52,112 nucleotides of DNA from positions 138,024-190,135 of the forward strand of contig SPJN01000001.1 of the NCBI GenBank assembly GCA_006844605.1, read 5' to 3'. Position 1 is the first letter of the stretch. Each line of letters opens with the position of its first letter. Positions 1 to 11,264 of this stretch are shown here, piece after piece. Under the pieces are notes generated by a model. It was not told the DNA's origin and did no database searches. It saw only the letters and a program-made list of their open reading frames with translations. The translations under genes were made by a program, and so were the position numbers. The stretch is from Hyphomicrobiales bacterium. Its GTDB lineage: Bacteria > Pseudomonadota > Alphaproteobacteria > SPJN01.

Positions 1-603
1 ATCGGTCAGCGGGTGGCCGGCCAACTGGCGCAAAACGTTCGGCGGCAGGGTGATGACGTCTGCCCCGATCAGGGCTGAATCGCGCACATGCGAAACATGC
101 CGCGCGCTGGCCACCAGAATTTCTGTATCAAGGGCGGGGTAATTGTCATAAACGGCGCGAATTTCTTCGATCAGGCCCATGCCGTCTTCACCGATATCGT
201 CAAGTCGCCCGACAAAGGGCGAGATATAGCTGGCGCCGGCCTTGGCGGCCAATAGCGCCTGCATGGGAGAGAAGCACAAAGTGACATTCACCTCGCGGCC
301 CCAATCCTTTGAAATCACGCGGCAGGCCTTCAGCCCATCCCATGTCAGCGGGACTTTGATTGCCACATTATCGGCAATTTTGGCCAGCACGTCTGCTTCT
401 TTCAGCATGGTGGCAGCGTCTGTTGCGGTGACTTCTGCGGACACGGGGCCGTCCACTACCTGACAGATTTCGCCAACGACTTCCTTGAAATCACGGCCTG
501 TTTTGGCGACCAGTGACGGGTTGGTGGTGACGCCATCCACCATTCCGGTGGCGGCCAAATCGGCAATTGCCTCAATATCAGCGGTATCGACAAAGAATTT
601 CAT
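1..603 (-). CDS. tal: Transaldolase, small FSA/TalC type (partial)
   Basis: The minus strand reads [17 protein letters not shown] and continues to the window edge, so the C-terminus is missing. Small decameric transaldolases transfer a dihydroxyacetone unit between sugar phosphates in the non-oxidative pentose phosphate pathway, in the cytosol. Visible hallmarks are the TTNPSL motif (residues 26-31) and the Schiff-base lysine in AIKVPLT (about K83). The 201 residues present cover most of the roughly 215-residue family. The start is the second of two adjacent ATG codons (603 rather than 606), because MKFFVDTAD is the usual N-terminus. It is divergent from priA, with about 66 bp between the starts. 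Confidence 0.93.
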   Translation of the reverse strand, partial: MKFFVDTADIEAIADLAATGMVDGVTTNPSLVAKTGRDFKEVVGEICQVVDGPVSAEVTATDAATMLKEADVLAKIADNVAIKVPLTWDGLKACRVISKDWGREVNVTLCFSPMQALLAAKAGASYISPFVGRLDDIGEDGMGLIEEIRAVYDNYPALDTEILVASARHVSHVRDSALIGADVITLPPNVLRQLAGHPLTD

Positions 604-669
604 CATATGCTCCGAACGGATGGTTTTCTTTTCTGTACCAGATCACAACTGATTGGCACAGTAGCGATC

Positions 670-2919
670 ATGGAAAAATCCGATTCGGCAGACATTTCAT
701 CCGTTACCGTGCTGATCCCGCAACCGCCGGGGCGCGCGTATGATTATGCCTTGCCAGTTGGGTATGAGGATCAGCCGTTGGAACGGGGGCGCATTGTTGA
801 TGTGCCTTTGGGCCCGCGCACAATCCGTGCGGTGGTTTGGGGGCCGGGGCAGGGGGATGTTGATCCTGACCGGTTGAAGCCGATTGCGGATGTGCCGGAT
901 ATTCCCGCCTTTCCCGCATCCTTATGTGATCTGATTGATTGGATTGCCGCCTATACGGTGCAGCCCCCGGGGATCGTATTGCGCTTGGCGATGGCGATGC
1001 CCAATCGCTGGCAGGAGCCGAAACCCCAAATCCTGTATGGCGCCACTGGGCAAGAGCCTGACCGCATGACCCCTGCGCGCAAGCGTGTGCTGGCCCAGCT
1101 TAACGAAGGGCCGGCCCTGCGCATGGCTGACGTGACCGAAATGGCAGGGGTATCAAGTTCCGTTATTAAGGGGTTGGTCAAACAAGGCGCGGTTGAGGAG
1201 ATTGTTGCGCATGCACGACCGCCCGCCTTGCCTGACGCTGACCATGACGCGCCGGGCCTGACCGACCATCAGCGTGCCGCCGCCGATGCCCTGTGCGAAC
1301 ATGTAGGCCCGCAGCGGCAGGATGGCTTTTCCGTTTCATTGCTTGAAGGGATTACCGGATCAGGCAAGACCGAAACCTATTTTGAATCTGTCGCGGCCAC
1401 GTTAAGGGGCGGGGAGCAGGCCCTGATCCTGATGCCTGAGATTGCCTTGACAGCCCAGTTTCTGGATCGGTTTGAAGCGCGCTTCGGCGTTCGGCCACTG
1501 GAGTGGCATTCCGACCTGTCGTTGCGGCAGCGCCAACGGGTGTGGAGCGCGGTTGCCTCAGGCCAGCCCTATGTGGTGGTGGGCGCGCGGTCTGCCCTGT
1601 TTCTGCCGTTCCAAAATCTGGGGCTGATCATCGTCGATGAAGAACATGAGGGTGCCTATAAGCAGGACGAGGGGGTCACCTATCATGGTCGTGACATGGC
1701 GATTGTGCGCGGGCAACTTGGCGCCCATCCCGTTATTCTGGCGTCAGCGACGCCGTCACTTGAAAGTGCATTGAACGCTGCGCGCGGGCGGTATCATCAT
1801 GTGCAGTTAACCGAACGCTATGGCGAGGCGGTGTTGCCGTCGATCAATCTGCTTGATTTGCGTGAGCATACGCCAGAACCGGGGCAATTCCTGTCACGGT
1901 CGCTGGTCCAGCGGGCGGTAGAAACCATTGGCAGGGGGGAGCAGGCGTTGTTCTTCCTGAACCGTCGGGGTTATGCGCCGCTGACCCTGTGCCGGACATG
2001 CGGCCACCGCATTCAGTGCAAGGATTGCGATAGCTGGTTGGTGGAGCATCGCTTCCGCCGCAAATTGCAATGTCATCATTGTGGTTATCAGGAACCGGTG
2101 CCCCGTGTGTGCCCGTCATGTGAGGCAGAGGACAGCATGGTCCCCATTGGCCCGGGGGTGGAGCGCGTGGCGGAGGAATTGACTGATTTGCTGCCTCAGG
2201 CGCGAATCACCGTCCTGTCGAGTGATTTTCTGGCGCGTGACCGGGCGCGACTGGGCCTGACTGACAAGGCGGCAGCGCGTCGATCTATCCGTGAAATGGC
2301 ACAGGAACGGATCAGGCAGTTTGCTGACGGGGCCTTTGACATCATGATCGGCACGCAGATCGTGGCCAAGGGACATAACTTCCCGAATCTGACCCTTGTA
2401 GGGGTTGTGGATGCGGATCTGGGCCTGTCGGGCGGAGACTTGCGGGCCGCAGAACGGACATTTCAGTTGATGACACAGGTTGCCGGACGGGCAGGGCGTG
2501 CTGAAAAGCCGGGTCAGGTCTGGCTGCAAAGTTATGATCCTGATCATCCGGTGATGAAGGCGTTGGGCAGTGGGGACGCGCAGGCGTTTCAGATGATTGA
2601 TGCGCAGGAACGCCAACAACTGGGGATGCCGCCCTTTGGCCGCTTGGCGGGGCTGTTGTTGACCGGGCCTGACCGGGGGCGTGTGGAAGACGCGGCGCGG
2701 GAGATGGCGCGCGCTGCCCCAAGGGGACAGGGTATTAGCCTGTTTGGCCCGGCAGAGGCACCCATTGCCATGATTCGCGGCCGCTATCGGATGCGTCTTT
2801 TGCTGAAAACGACATTGGATATTCGTATTCAACCGCTATTGGCGACTTGGGTTGCGGCGGTTAAGCTGCCATCCAATGTGCGGCTGCAAATTGATGTTGA
2901 TCCGCATGATTTTATGTGA
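670..2919 (+). CDS. priA: Primosomal replication restart helicase PriA
   Basis: A superfamily 2 3'-to-5' DNA helicase that recognises stalled forks and reloads the replisome away from oriC. Seen in order: an N-terminal DNA-binding region, Walker A (GITGSGKTETY, about residues 227-237), Walker B DEEH (about 323-326), and a cluster of zinc-binding cysteines (about 441-484, CRTCG, CKDC, CHHCG, CPSC) inserted before the C-terminal helicase lobe. At 749 residues it has the usual length. ATG 670 is chosen over an upstream in-frame ATG at 607, because the added 21 residues look like leader and the protein proper begins just before SSVTVLIPQPPGRAYDYALP. The next gene begins 13 bp after the stop. Confidence 0.96.
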   Translation: MEKSDSADISSVTVLIPQPPGRAYDYALPVGYEDQPLERGRIVDVPLGPRTIRAVVWGPGQGDVDPDRLKPIADVPDIPAFPASLCDLIDWIAAYTVQPPGIVLRLAMAMPNRWQEPKPQILYGATGQEPDRMTPARKRVLAQLNEGPALRMADVTEMAGVSSSVIKGLVKQGAVEEIVAHARPPALPDADHDAPGLTDHQRAAADALCEHVGPQRQDGFSVSLLEGITGSGKTETYFESVAATLRGGEQALILMPEIALTAQFLDRFEARFGVRPLEWHSDLSLRQRQRVWSAVASGQPYVVVGARSALFLPFQNLGLIIVDEEHEGAYKQDEGVTYHGRDMAIVRGQLGAHPVILASATPSLESALNAARGRYHHVQLTERYGEAVLPSINLLDLREHTPEPGQFLSRSLVQRAVETIGRGEQALFFLNRRGYAPLTLCRTCGHRIQCKDCDSWLVEHRFRRKLQCHHCGYQEPVPRVCPSCEAEDSMVPIGPGVERVAEELTDLLPQARITVLSSDFLARDRARLGLTDKAAARRSIREMAQERIRQFADGAFDIMIGTQIVAKGHNFPNLTLVGVVDADLGLSGGDLRAAERTFQLMTQVAGRAGRAEKPGQVWLQSYDPDHPVMKALGSGDAQAFQMIDAQERQQLGMPPFGRLAGLLLTGPDRGRVEDAAREMARAAPRGQGISLFGPAEAPIAMIRGRYRMRLLLKTTLDIRIQPLLATWVAAVKLPSNVRLQIDVDPHDFM

Positions 2920-2932
2920 TTTGGGGGCGGTT

Positions 2933-3364
2933 TTGGAACAAAGAATCAGTGTGGTTACGCTTGGCGTAACTGATATGAAACGATCAATTTCATTTTATGA
3001 ATCAATGTGTTGGGAAAAATCCGCAGGCGATGGTGAGGCTGTTGCCTTTTTCCAGATGCCCGGCTTGGTCTTTGGGTTATACGGCATGGCTGATTTGGCC
3101 GAAGATGCCGGGCAGGCCCGCAATGAAACCCCCGGTTTCGGCGGTATGGCGGTTGCCCATAATGTTGCCAGCAAGGCAGAAGTTGACCGGATACTGGCCA
3201 AGGCGGTCACTTGTGGTGCGGTGATAACACGGGCTGCTGAGGATCAATTTTGGGGTGGTTATTCCGGTTATTTTGCTGATCCTGATGGTCACGCGTGGGA
3301 GATTGCGTGGAATCCCCATTGGCAGATCACGGCGGATGGGCAAACCCGCATGGGGACCGACTGA
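2933..3364 (+). CDS. VOC (glyoxalase/bleomycin-resistance fold) family protein
   Basis: A 143-residue single vicinal-oxygen-chelate domain protein. The N-terminus MEQRISVVTLGVTDMKRSISFYES and the C-terminal GYSGYFADPDGHAWEIAWNP are characteristic of a glyoxalase-like subgroup of unknown substrate. Metal ligands cannot be assigned with confidence. The start is taken as TTG 2933 because it gives the familiar MEQR...VTLGV beginning. An in-frame ATG at 2906 lies inside the end of priA and would add nine residues. The spacing suggests co-transcription with priA. The specific reaction is unknown. Confidence 0.8.
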   Translation: MEQRISVVTLGVTDMKRSISFYESMCWEKSAGDGEAVAFFQMPGLVFGLYGMADLAEDAGQARNETPGFGGMAVAHNVASKAEVDRILAKAVTCGAVITRAAEDQFWGGYSGYFADPDGHAWEIAWNPHWQITADGQTRMGTD

Positions 3365-3715
3365 TCGGGGCGCTGAATTATTGGTGAAATCCGCGGAAAT
3401 CACAGGGTTTTTGTGACAATGGGTTTTATCATTCCAAAATTTGCGGCAAAGCGGCGCAGCACCTATGGTCGCCTTGCCGATTCTTGTTTTCACATGGTAG
3501 GTCAGGTGCGGTTTTCGGGACATGCCTGTGTCTTACTGGCGTGACCTGATTATCGACCTCACGACTGTGTCGGATTGGCCCTCACTAATGATAGGGTGCC
3601 CCGGCATGTAATTGCTTGTGTCTGGCAGGATCAGTTGATCCATTGGCACAGGCGTAAGCCTTTCACGGTGCGCGTGTCTAGCGTATCGGGATCAGAAATC
3701 AGGGTTGAACAAATC
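3365..3715. other. Intergenic region upstream of the atp operon
   Basis: No convincing gene in 351 bp. The open frame running into atpH from 3575 has no family-like sequence before the AtpH start. A weak sigma70-type pair is visible on the plus strand (TTGCGG at 3441-3446, TATGGT at 3464-3469, 17-bp spacer) and could drive atpHAGDC. A short inverted repeat GGATCA-GT-TGATCC sits at 3628-3641. Both are suggestions only. Confidence 0.4.
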
Positions 3716-4288
3716 GTGGCGAGCGAAACTTCATTTGCTGGTGTCCGGGTGACGGGTCTTGCCGGCCGGTACGCGACAGCATTGTTTGAGCTAGCACTCG
3801 AAGAGGGTGCGCTTGATGCCGTGGCAGCAGATCTTCAAAGCTTGAAGACACTTCTGTCAGAAAGTGACGACTTCACCGCGATGGTGCGTTCTCCGATTTT
3901 GAGCCGTTCACAACAGGAAGCTGTTATGGACGCGATCCTTGCGAAAGGTAGCGCCAACAAGATCACCAGTAATTTTGCCGGTCTGCTTGCAAAGAAGCGC
4001 CGGCTTTTTGCTTTGGGTGACATTATTAAGGCATTTGCAACCCTTCACGCCGCCCATAAGGGTGAAGTTGAAGCGGATGTGGTTTCGGCAGCGCCGTTAA
4101 GCGAGCAACAGCTCGGGGCGTTGAAGGATCAGTTGCGGTCTGCAATGGGCCGTGAGATCCAGGTGAATGTGAGTGTGGATGAGGCGCTTATCGGCGGTCT
4201 GATCCTGAAAGTCGGATCACGCATGATTGATGCGTCTCTGGCCACTCGTTTATCAAATCTTGAACGCACGATGAAAGAGGTTGGCTGA
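3716..4288 (+). CDS. atpH: ATP synthase F1 subunit delta
   Basis: The delta subunit (OSCP family) ties the top of the F1 catalytic head to the peripheral stalk of the membrane F0 part. Seen: [21 protein letters not shown] near the N-terminus and the family's C-terminal signature [26 protein letters not shown]. The 190 residues match the usual 180-190. GTG 3716 is chosen because it gives [10 protein letters not shown]...[10 protein letters not shown]; earlier in-frame starts add up to 47 residues without similarity to the family. It is the first gene of the operon, and its stop overlaps the atpA start (TGATG). Confidence 0.93.
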   Translation: MASETSFAGVRVTGLAGRYATALFELALEEGALDAVAADLQSLKTLLSESDDFTAMVRSPILSRSQQEAVMDAILAKGSANKITSNFAGLLAKKRRLFALGDIIKAFATLHAAHKGEVEADVVSAAPLSEQQLGALKDQLRSAMGREIQVNVSVDEALIGGLILKVGSRMIDASLATRLSNLERTMKEVG

Positions 4289-5817
4289 TGGATATTCAGG
4301 CCGCAGAAATCTCCTCAATCCTGAAAGATCAGATTAAGAATTTCGGGGAAGAGGCAGAAGTCTCAGAAGTGGGTCAGGTTCTGTCCGTAGGTGATGGTAT
4401 CGCCCGCGTATATGGGCTCGACTCAGTCCAAGCTGGTGAAATGGTTGATTTTCCCGGCGGTGTGAAGGGCATGGCCCTGAACCTCGAAGACGATAATGTC
4501 GGTGTGGTTATCTTTGGTGATGACCGCGGCATTAAAGAGGGTGACACCGTTAAGCGTACCCAGACCATCGTTGACGTGCCGGTTGGCCGTGGCCTGCTGG
4601 GCCGCGTTGTTGACGCGCTGGGTAACCCGATCGACGGCAAAGGCCCGATCGAAGACGTCACACGCTCTCGTGTTGAAGTGAAAGCACCGGGTATTATCCC
4701 CCGTAAATCAGTGCATGAGCCGATGCAGACCGGCATTAAGGCCATTGACGCCTTGATCCCGATTGGCCGTGGCCAGCGTGAGCTGATTATTGGTGACCGC
4801 CAGACCGGTAAAACGGCTGTGGCGATTGACAGTATCCTGAACCAAAAAGGCATTAACGCCGGTGATGACGAAAGCAAGAAGCTTTACTGCGTCTATGTTG
4901 CCGTCGGCCAAAAGCGTTCAACTGTTGCCCAGATCGTTAAGACACTGGAAGACATGGGCGCCATGGAATATTCCATCGTTGTCGCAAGTACCGCGTCAGA
5001 GCCTGCACCCCTGCAGTTCCTGGCACCGTATACCGGCGCAACAATGGGTGAATTCTTCCGTGACAATGGCATGCATTCACTGATCATTTATGATGATCTG
5101 TCCAAGCAGGCTGTTGCGTATCGTCAGATGTCACTGCTGCTTCGCCGTCCGCCAGGACGTGAAGCGTATCCCGGTGACGTGTTCTACCTTCATAGCCGCC
5201 TGCTAGAGCGTGCCGCGAAGATGAATGATGATCACGGTGCAGGGTCCATGACCGCGTTGCCTATCATTGAAACACAGGCCAATGACGTGTCAGCCTATAT
5301 TCCGACCAACGTGATTTCTATTACCGATGGTCAGATCTTCCTTGAAACCGACCTGTTCTATTCAGGTGTGCGTCCGGCGTTGAACGTTGGTCTGTCAGTG
5401 TCCCGTGTGGGTTCTGCTGCGCAGTTGAAAGCCATGAAACAGGTTGCCGGTACCATTAAGCTGGAACTTGCACAGTTCCGCGAAATGGAAGCCTTCGCCC
5501 AATTCGGTTCCGATCTTGACGCCGCAACACAGGCATTGCTTGCCCGTGGTCAGCGTTTGACGGAACTGTTGAAGCAGGGTCAGTATTCACCGCTGACAGT
5601 GGCCGAACAGGTCGTGTCAATCTACTCAGGTGTGAACGGTTATCTTGACGGCATCGCCGTTGATGATGTGCGCCGCTTTGAAACTGACCTTCTGGTTCAC
5701 GCTAACTCCGAACATAAGGCCCTGCTTGATCAGATTACGGCTGAGCAGAAGCTGACGGACGAAAGCGAAGCGAAGTTGAAGGACATGATTGGTAATTTTG
5801 CCAAGTCATTTGCCTAA
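4288..5817 (+). CDS. atpA: ATP synthase F1 subunit alpha
   Basis: The regulatory nucleotide-binding subunit of the F1 hexamer; three alpha alternate with three beta. Seen: the beta-barrel N-domain, Walker A GDRQTGKT (about residues 169-176), the alpha signature [23 protein letters not shown], and the [22 protein letters not shown]-terminal domain. The 509 residues are standard. It is translationally coupled to atpH by a one-base overlap. As in other alphaproteobacteria, no F0 genes are adjacent, so they must lie elsewhere. Confidence 0.98.
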   Translation: MDIQAAEISSILKDQIKNFGEEAEVSEVGQVLSVGDGIARVYGLDSVQAGEMVDFPGGVKGMALNLEDDNVGVVIFGDDRGIKEGDTVKRTQTIVDVPVGRGLLGRVVDALGNPIDGKGPIEDVTRSRVEVKAPGIIPRKSVHEPMQTGIKAIDALIPIGRGQRELIIGDRQTGKTAVAIDSILNQKGINAGDDESKKLYCVYVAVGQKRSTVAQIVKTLEDMGAMEYSIVVASTASEPAPLQFLAPYTGATMGEFFRDNGMHSLIIYDDLSKQAVAYRQMSLLLRRPPGREAYPGDVFYLHSRLLERAAKMNDDHGAGSMTALPIIETQANDVSAYIPTNVISITDGQIFLETDLFYSGVRPALNVGLSVSRVGSAAQLKAMKQVAGTIKLELAQFREMEAFAQFGSDLDAATQALLARGQRLTELLKQGQYSPLTVAEQVVSIYSGVNGYLDGIAVDDVRRFETDLLVHANSEHKALLDQITAEQKLTDESEAKLKDMIGNFAKSFA

Positions 5818-5883
5818 GATGCGATAAGGGGGCGTCGTCCAGTTGGGCGACGCGCTACCTGAAAGCAAAGGATGTGAGGACCA

Positions 5884-8243
<2,360 letters not shown>

Positions 8244-8270
8244 ACACTCTAACGAAGCGGAGATCGTCTG

Positions 8271-8669
8271 ATGACGAACAATCTGCAATTTGATCTGGTT
8301 AGCCCTGAGCGGCAGCTTCTTTCCGAAACGGTCGAAATGGTCGTTGTTCCGGGTATGGAAGGTGACTTCGGCGTGCTGGTTGATCATGCGCCCTTCATCT
8401 CAACCTTGCGCCCCGGCGTATTGGTTGTGACCCGTGAAGGTGGTGCAGAGGAGCGGATCTTTGTACGCGGCGGTTTTGCCGATGTGACACCGTCCGGTCT
8501 GACTGTGTTGGCAGAAGATGCAGTTGCGGTCAGCGATATTGACCGTGCTGATCTTGATCAGCGCATCAAAGATGCCAGCGAAGATGTGGCGGACGCATCG
8601 TCTGATGACGCCCGTATGAAAGCGCAGGCCCATCTTGATGCCCTGAAGGAGCTGCAAGCAGCCGCCTAA
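8271..8669 (+). CDS. atpC: ATP synthase F1 subunit epsilon
   Basis: The small rotor-associated subunit that links gamma to the c-ring and can inhibit ATP hydrolysis. The N-terminal beta-sandwich is clear (LQFDLVSPERQLLSETVEMVVVPGMEGDFGVL followed by HAPFISTLRPGVL). The C-terminal helical hairpin region is short and rich in Ala and Asp (ADLDQRIKDASEDVADASSDD). The 132 residues are usual for alphaproteobacteria. It is the last gene of the operon and is followed by a strong terminator. Confidence 0.96.
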   Translation: MTNNLQFDLVSPERQLLSETVEMVVVPGMEGDFGVLVDHAPFISTLRPGVLVVTREGGAEERIFVRGGFADVTPSGLTVLAEDAVAVSDIDRADLDQRIKDASEDVADASSDDARMKAQAHLDALKELQAAA

Positions 8670-8690
8670 CGCTTTGAAATAAATCGATAA

Positions 8691-8728
8691 ACGGGGCTGA
8701 TGGTTTGACTGTCAGCTCCGTTTTTTTT
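8691..8728 (+). terminator. Rho-independent terminator of atpHAGDC
   Basis: A ten-bp stem, ACGGGGCTGA (8691-8700) with TCAGCTCCGT (8712-8721), pairs fully with one G-U. It has an 11-nt loop and runs straight into eight Ts (8721-8728). It lies 22 bp after the atpC stop. Confidence 0.88.
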
Positions 8729-8810
8729 GGGCTATGCTGTCCGTCAGTTGCCCGTTCGGGCCACTTTATCAACCGCCCGTTGGGCATTATTGCAGTTGTA
8801 AGGAGCCGTC

Positions 8811-9656
8811 ATGGGCCATTGGAAGCTGGATGACATCAAATGGGATCAGTTCAACGCTGATGCTGTTGATCTGCGTCTGCTGGAATTGGTCAAGGCGGCG
8901 TCATTGGTTGAGGCGAATAGCGGTGATTACGTCACCTATCTGAACCGCGTATTCAATAATGATGCGCGGGTGAAGGCGGCGTTTGAGCAATGGGGTGTTG
9001 AGGAAATACAGCACGGCCAGGCCTTGGGCCGCTGGGCTGAGATGGCCGACCCGTCATTCAGTTTTGAAAGGGCGCTGTCGGATTTCCGCCAAAACTATTC
9101 CCTGCCGCTTGATGCCGATGAATCTGTGCGTGGCTCCCGCACGGGGGAACTTGTGTCCCGCTGTGTGATCGAAAGCGGCACGTCGTCATTCTATACCGCG
9201 ATTAAGGATGGTACGGATGAACCCGTGCTGAAACAAATCGCCGGGCATATCGCAGCTGACGAGTTTCGCCATTATGCCCTGTTCCTGACGAAACTGCAGA
9301 CGTTCGAGGCTGATGAACGTGTCACCCTGATGGACCGGGTCAAGGTTGCCATTGGCCGCCTGCGCGAAACTGAGGATGACGAACTGGCAATGGCCTATTA
9401 CTGCGCCAATCATATTGGTGCCGGTATTGCCTATGACCGTGAGGCGAATTGGGCTGCCTATGAGGGCCGCGCGCTGGACTATTATCAACAGCGCCACATT
9501 TTGCGGGCAACATCCATGATGGTGAAGGCAATGGGCCTGCATCCCCACGGCTGGTTTGCCAATTTCATGGGTAAGGTCACATGGGCCGGGTTCCGTGCCA
9601 AACGCTGGCAGCACCAACGTGCCGCCGGGCAAGAACAGCAGGCTATTGCAGCCTAG
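8811..9656 (+). CDS. Ferritin-like di-iron domain protein
   Basis: A 281-residue soluble protein with two copies of the carboxylate-bridged di-iron pattern: E34 and E65-x-x-H68 (VEEIQHG), then E121 and E151-x-x-H154 (ADEFRHY). This arrangement is known from ferritin-like and acyl-ACP-desaturase-like proteins, so it probably binds two iron atoms and reacts with oxygen or stores iron. The substrate is unknown. The C-terminus is basic and Gln-rich. ATG 8811 follows AAGGAG at a good distance. It lies just after the atp terminator, so it should have its own promoter in 8729-8800. Confidence 0.8.
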   Translation: MGHWKLDDIKWDQFNADAVDLRLLELVKAASLVEANSGDYVTYLNRVFNNDARVKAAFEQWGVEEIQHGQALGRWAEMADPSFSFERALSDFRQNYSLPLDADESVRGSRTGELVSRCVIESGTSSFYTAIKDGTDEPVLKQIAGHIAADEFRHYALFLTKLQTFEADERVTLMDRVKVAIGRLRETEDDELAMAYYCANHIGAGIAYDREANWAAYEGRALDYYQQRHILRATSMMVKAMGLHPHGWFANFMGKVTWAGFRAKRWQHQRAAGQEQQAIAA

Positions 9657-9668
9657 CGCCGGATTACA

Positions 9669-10166
9669 TCAACGTGCAGCAAAACCAGCAAAGGCACCGG
9701 CGACAGTTTGGTATAGGTCGCGTTTGAATGGCACAATCAGGTCCGGCATATGGTGCAGGGGCTTCCACTGCCATTCATTGAACTCAGGATGTTCGGTTTC
9801 AATATTGATGTCGGCATCCGTGCCTGTGAAGCGCAGGGCGAACCATTTCTGTTTTTGCCCGCGATAGCGGCCCTTCCAAACCGAATTGGCTAGATTTGCG
9901 GGCAGGTCATAGGATAACCACCCATCGATCTGGCCGATGATTTCTGCTTTTTCAGTGCCGATTTCTTCGCCTAGCTCGCGAAAGGCTGCGACTTGGGCGT
10001 CCTCGCCCTCGTCAATGCCGCCTTGGGGCATTTGCCAGGCGTCCAGACGGCTGTCGATACGTTTGGCCGCAAAGACCAACCCCGCATCATTAAACAGGGC
10101 CATGCCGACGCAGGGGCGGTAGGGGCGGTCAAAAAATCCGTCAGGATAGGCGGTTTCGTCAGTCAT
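9669..10166 (-). CDS. rppH: RNA pyrophosphohydrolase RppH
   Basis: A Nudix enzyme that removes pyrophosphate from the 5' end of RNAs and starts 5'-dependent mRNA decay. The full Nudix box is at residues 49-71 (GGIDEGED...FRELGEEIGT). It is preceded by the RppH-typical WQMPQGG and the N-terminal YRPCVGMALFN. The 165 residues are normal. It is the last gene of the long minus-strand cluster, 6 bp after the yibQ-like gene. Confidence 0.93.
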   Translation of the reverse strand: MTDETAYPDGFFDRPYRPCVGMALFNDAGLVFAAKRIDSRLDAWQMPQGGIDEGEDAQVAAFRELGEEIGTEKAEIIGQIDGWLSYDLPANLANSVWKGRYRGQKQKWFALRFTGTDADINIETEHPEFNEWQWKPLHHMPDLIVPFKRDLYQTVAGAFAGFAAR

Positions 10167-10172
10167 AATCGG

Positions 10173-11252
10173 TTACTGCTTTTTCATTGGACTAATGGTC
10201 CAGCCTGCGCGTCTGGCGCGGGCGACCCAATTCGATAACTCATCCTGCCCGTCGGGGGTCAGTGCGGTGGCCAATTGCTCATGCTTTGGTGTGTCGCGGT
10301 CGCCATAGTCAGGTTGCGGCAGGGTAGCGGCAGTTTCGCCCAATGTGCCGATTTGAATAAGGTCGATCTGCACCATGTCCGCCCATGTTTTTTCCCGCGC
10401 CATCAAGGGGCCGTTCGACCCAACAAGCACAAGGCCGCGTTCGGCTATCATATCCATTGCGGCCAGCATAAGGGGTTCGCGATTGGCCAATGGGTTATGC
10501 CAATAAAGTTTTACACCATCGATCAGGGTATGTTCGTCAAGCAGGGCTTGCAGTCGGGCCAGATTGTCTTGATCAGACAAGGATGGCGTCATCAGCGCGG
10601 GGTGTGTGTCTTCTTCTGTAACAGGGAAGGCGACCAAAACGCTGTGCCCCAGATGACGGGCGAATGTCACATAATCTGTCAGCCGCTCATTCGTTGCCGA
10701 GACAACCAATGTCAGCCCCTTGGGCAATAACACCAGTTCATCGACTGACGCGTGTTTGTCCGTGACGACCAATTGCAACAGGTGCTGTGCAGGGGGCGGT
10801 GGCGGCGATGTGTCTGCAACAACGGGTGCGTTGTCCGCTGGGGTTACGTTGTCCGCTGGGGTTGCTTGCGCGTCATTGATCGCCGATGTGTGATCTGTTT
10901 CGGGTACTGGATTAGCCGCAGGCTGGTGGGCAGCGACAGGAGCGGGACTTTGTGGTTGTTCTGCAAGGGGCGGGGTGTCGATACTGGACGGCGTGGGCGC
11001 GGTGGGTTGCTCAACCTGCTCAACCTGTTCCACTGGTGTGTCTTCACCGGCCAGCGCAGCATCGGCTGACTGGGGCAGGTTCAGCCGCAGCTGTTGCTTT
11101 ACTGAGGGGGCTGCATTTGCGGTCTGCAAGGGCTGCTGCGCGGCCCATAGGGCAGCACCGCCCAACCCGGCAAGGAAGACGACACAAAGCGCAACAGCGG
11201 CGCGAAGCACATGCCGTTCCCAGCGTGGGCCATGTGAATAAATCGGGTCCAC
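10173..11252 (-). CDS. Divergent polysaccharide deacetylase (YibQ family), membrane anchored
   Basis: A 359-residue protein with a cytoplasmic start, one transmembrane segment (about residues 17-38) and a low-complexity Pro/Thr/Glu linker to about residue 150. A C-terminal domain follows, resembling the divergent polysaccharide deacetylase family usually found after ctpA in this class. The linker holds short repeats: VEQVEQVEQ, and TPADN twice, from an 18-bp DNA repeat at about 10830-10863. The domain (GLTLVVSATNERLTDYVTFARHLGHSVLVAFP...) is expected in the periplasm. The deacetylase activity of this family is unproven. Confidence 0.82.
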   Translation of the reverse strand: MDPIYSHGPRWERHVLRAAVALCVVFLAGLGGAALWAAQQPLQTANAAPSVKQQLRLNLPQSADAALAGEDTPVEQVEQVEQPTAPTPSSIDTPPLAEQPQSPAPVAAHQPAANPVPETDHTSAINDAQATPADNVTPADNAPVVADTSPPPPPAQHLLQLVVTDKHASVDELVLLPKGLTLVVSATNERLTDYVTFARHLGHSVLVAFPVTEEDTHPALMTPSLSDQDNLARLQALLDEHTLIDGVKLYWHNPLANREPLMLAAMDMIAERGLVLVGSNGPLMAREKTWADMVQIDLIQIGTLGETAATLPQPDYGDRDTPKHEQLATALTPDGQDELSNWVARARRAGWTISPMKKQ

Positions 11253-11264
11253 TGGGGTTTTCGC

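Noticed and set aside
2116-2832. A 238-codon open frame opposite priA
   Set aside because: It lies inside an intact priA on the other strand; the composition looks like a shadow frame.
3628-3641. GGATCA-GT-TGATCC hairpin as an atp operon terminator or attenuator
   Set aside because: The stem is only six base pairs with a two-base loop and no T run.
3575-3715. A 47-residue N-terminal extension of AtpH
   Set aside because: It is open but shows no AtpH-like sequence. GTG 3716 gives the family N-terminus and length.
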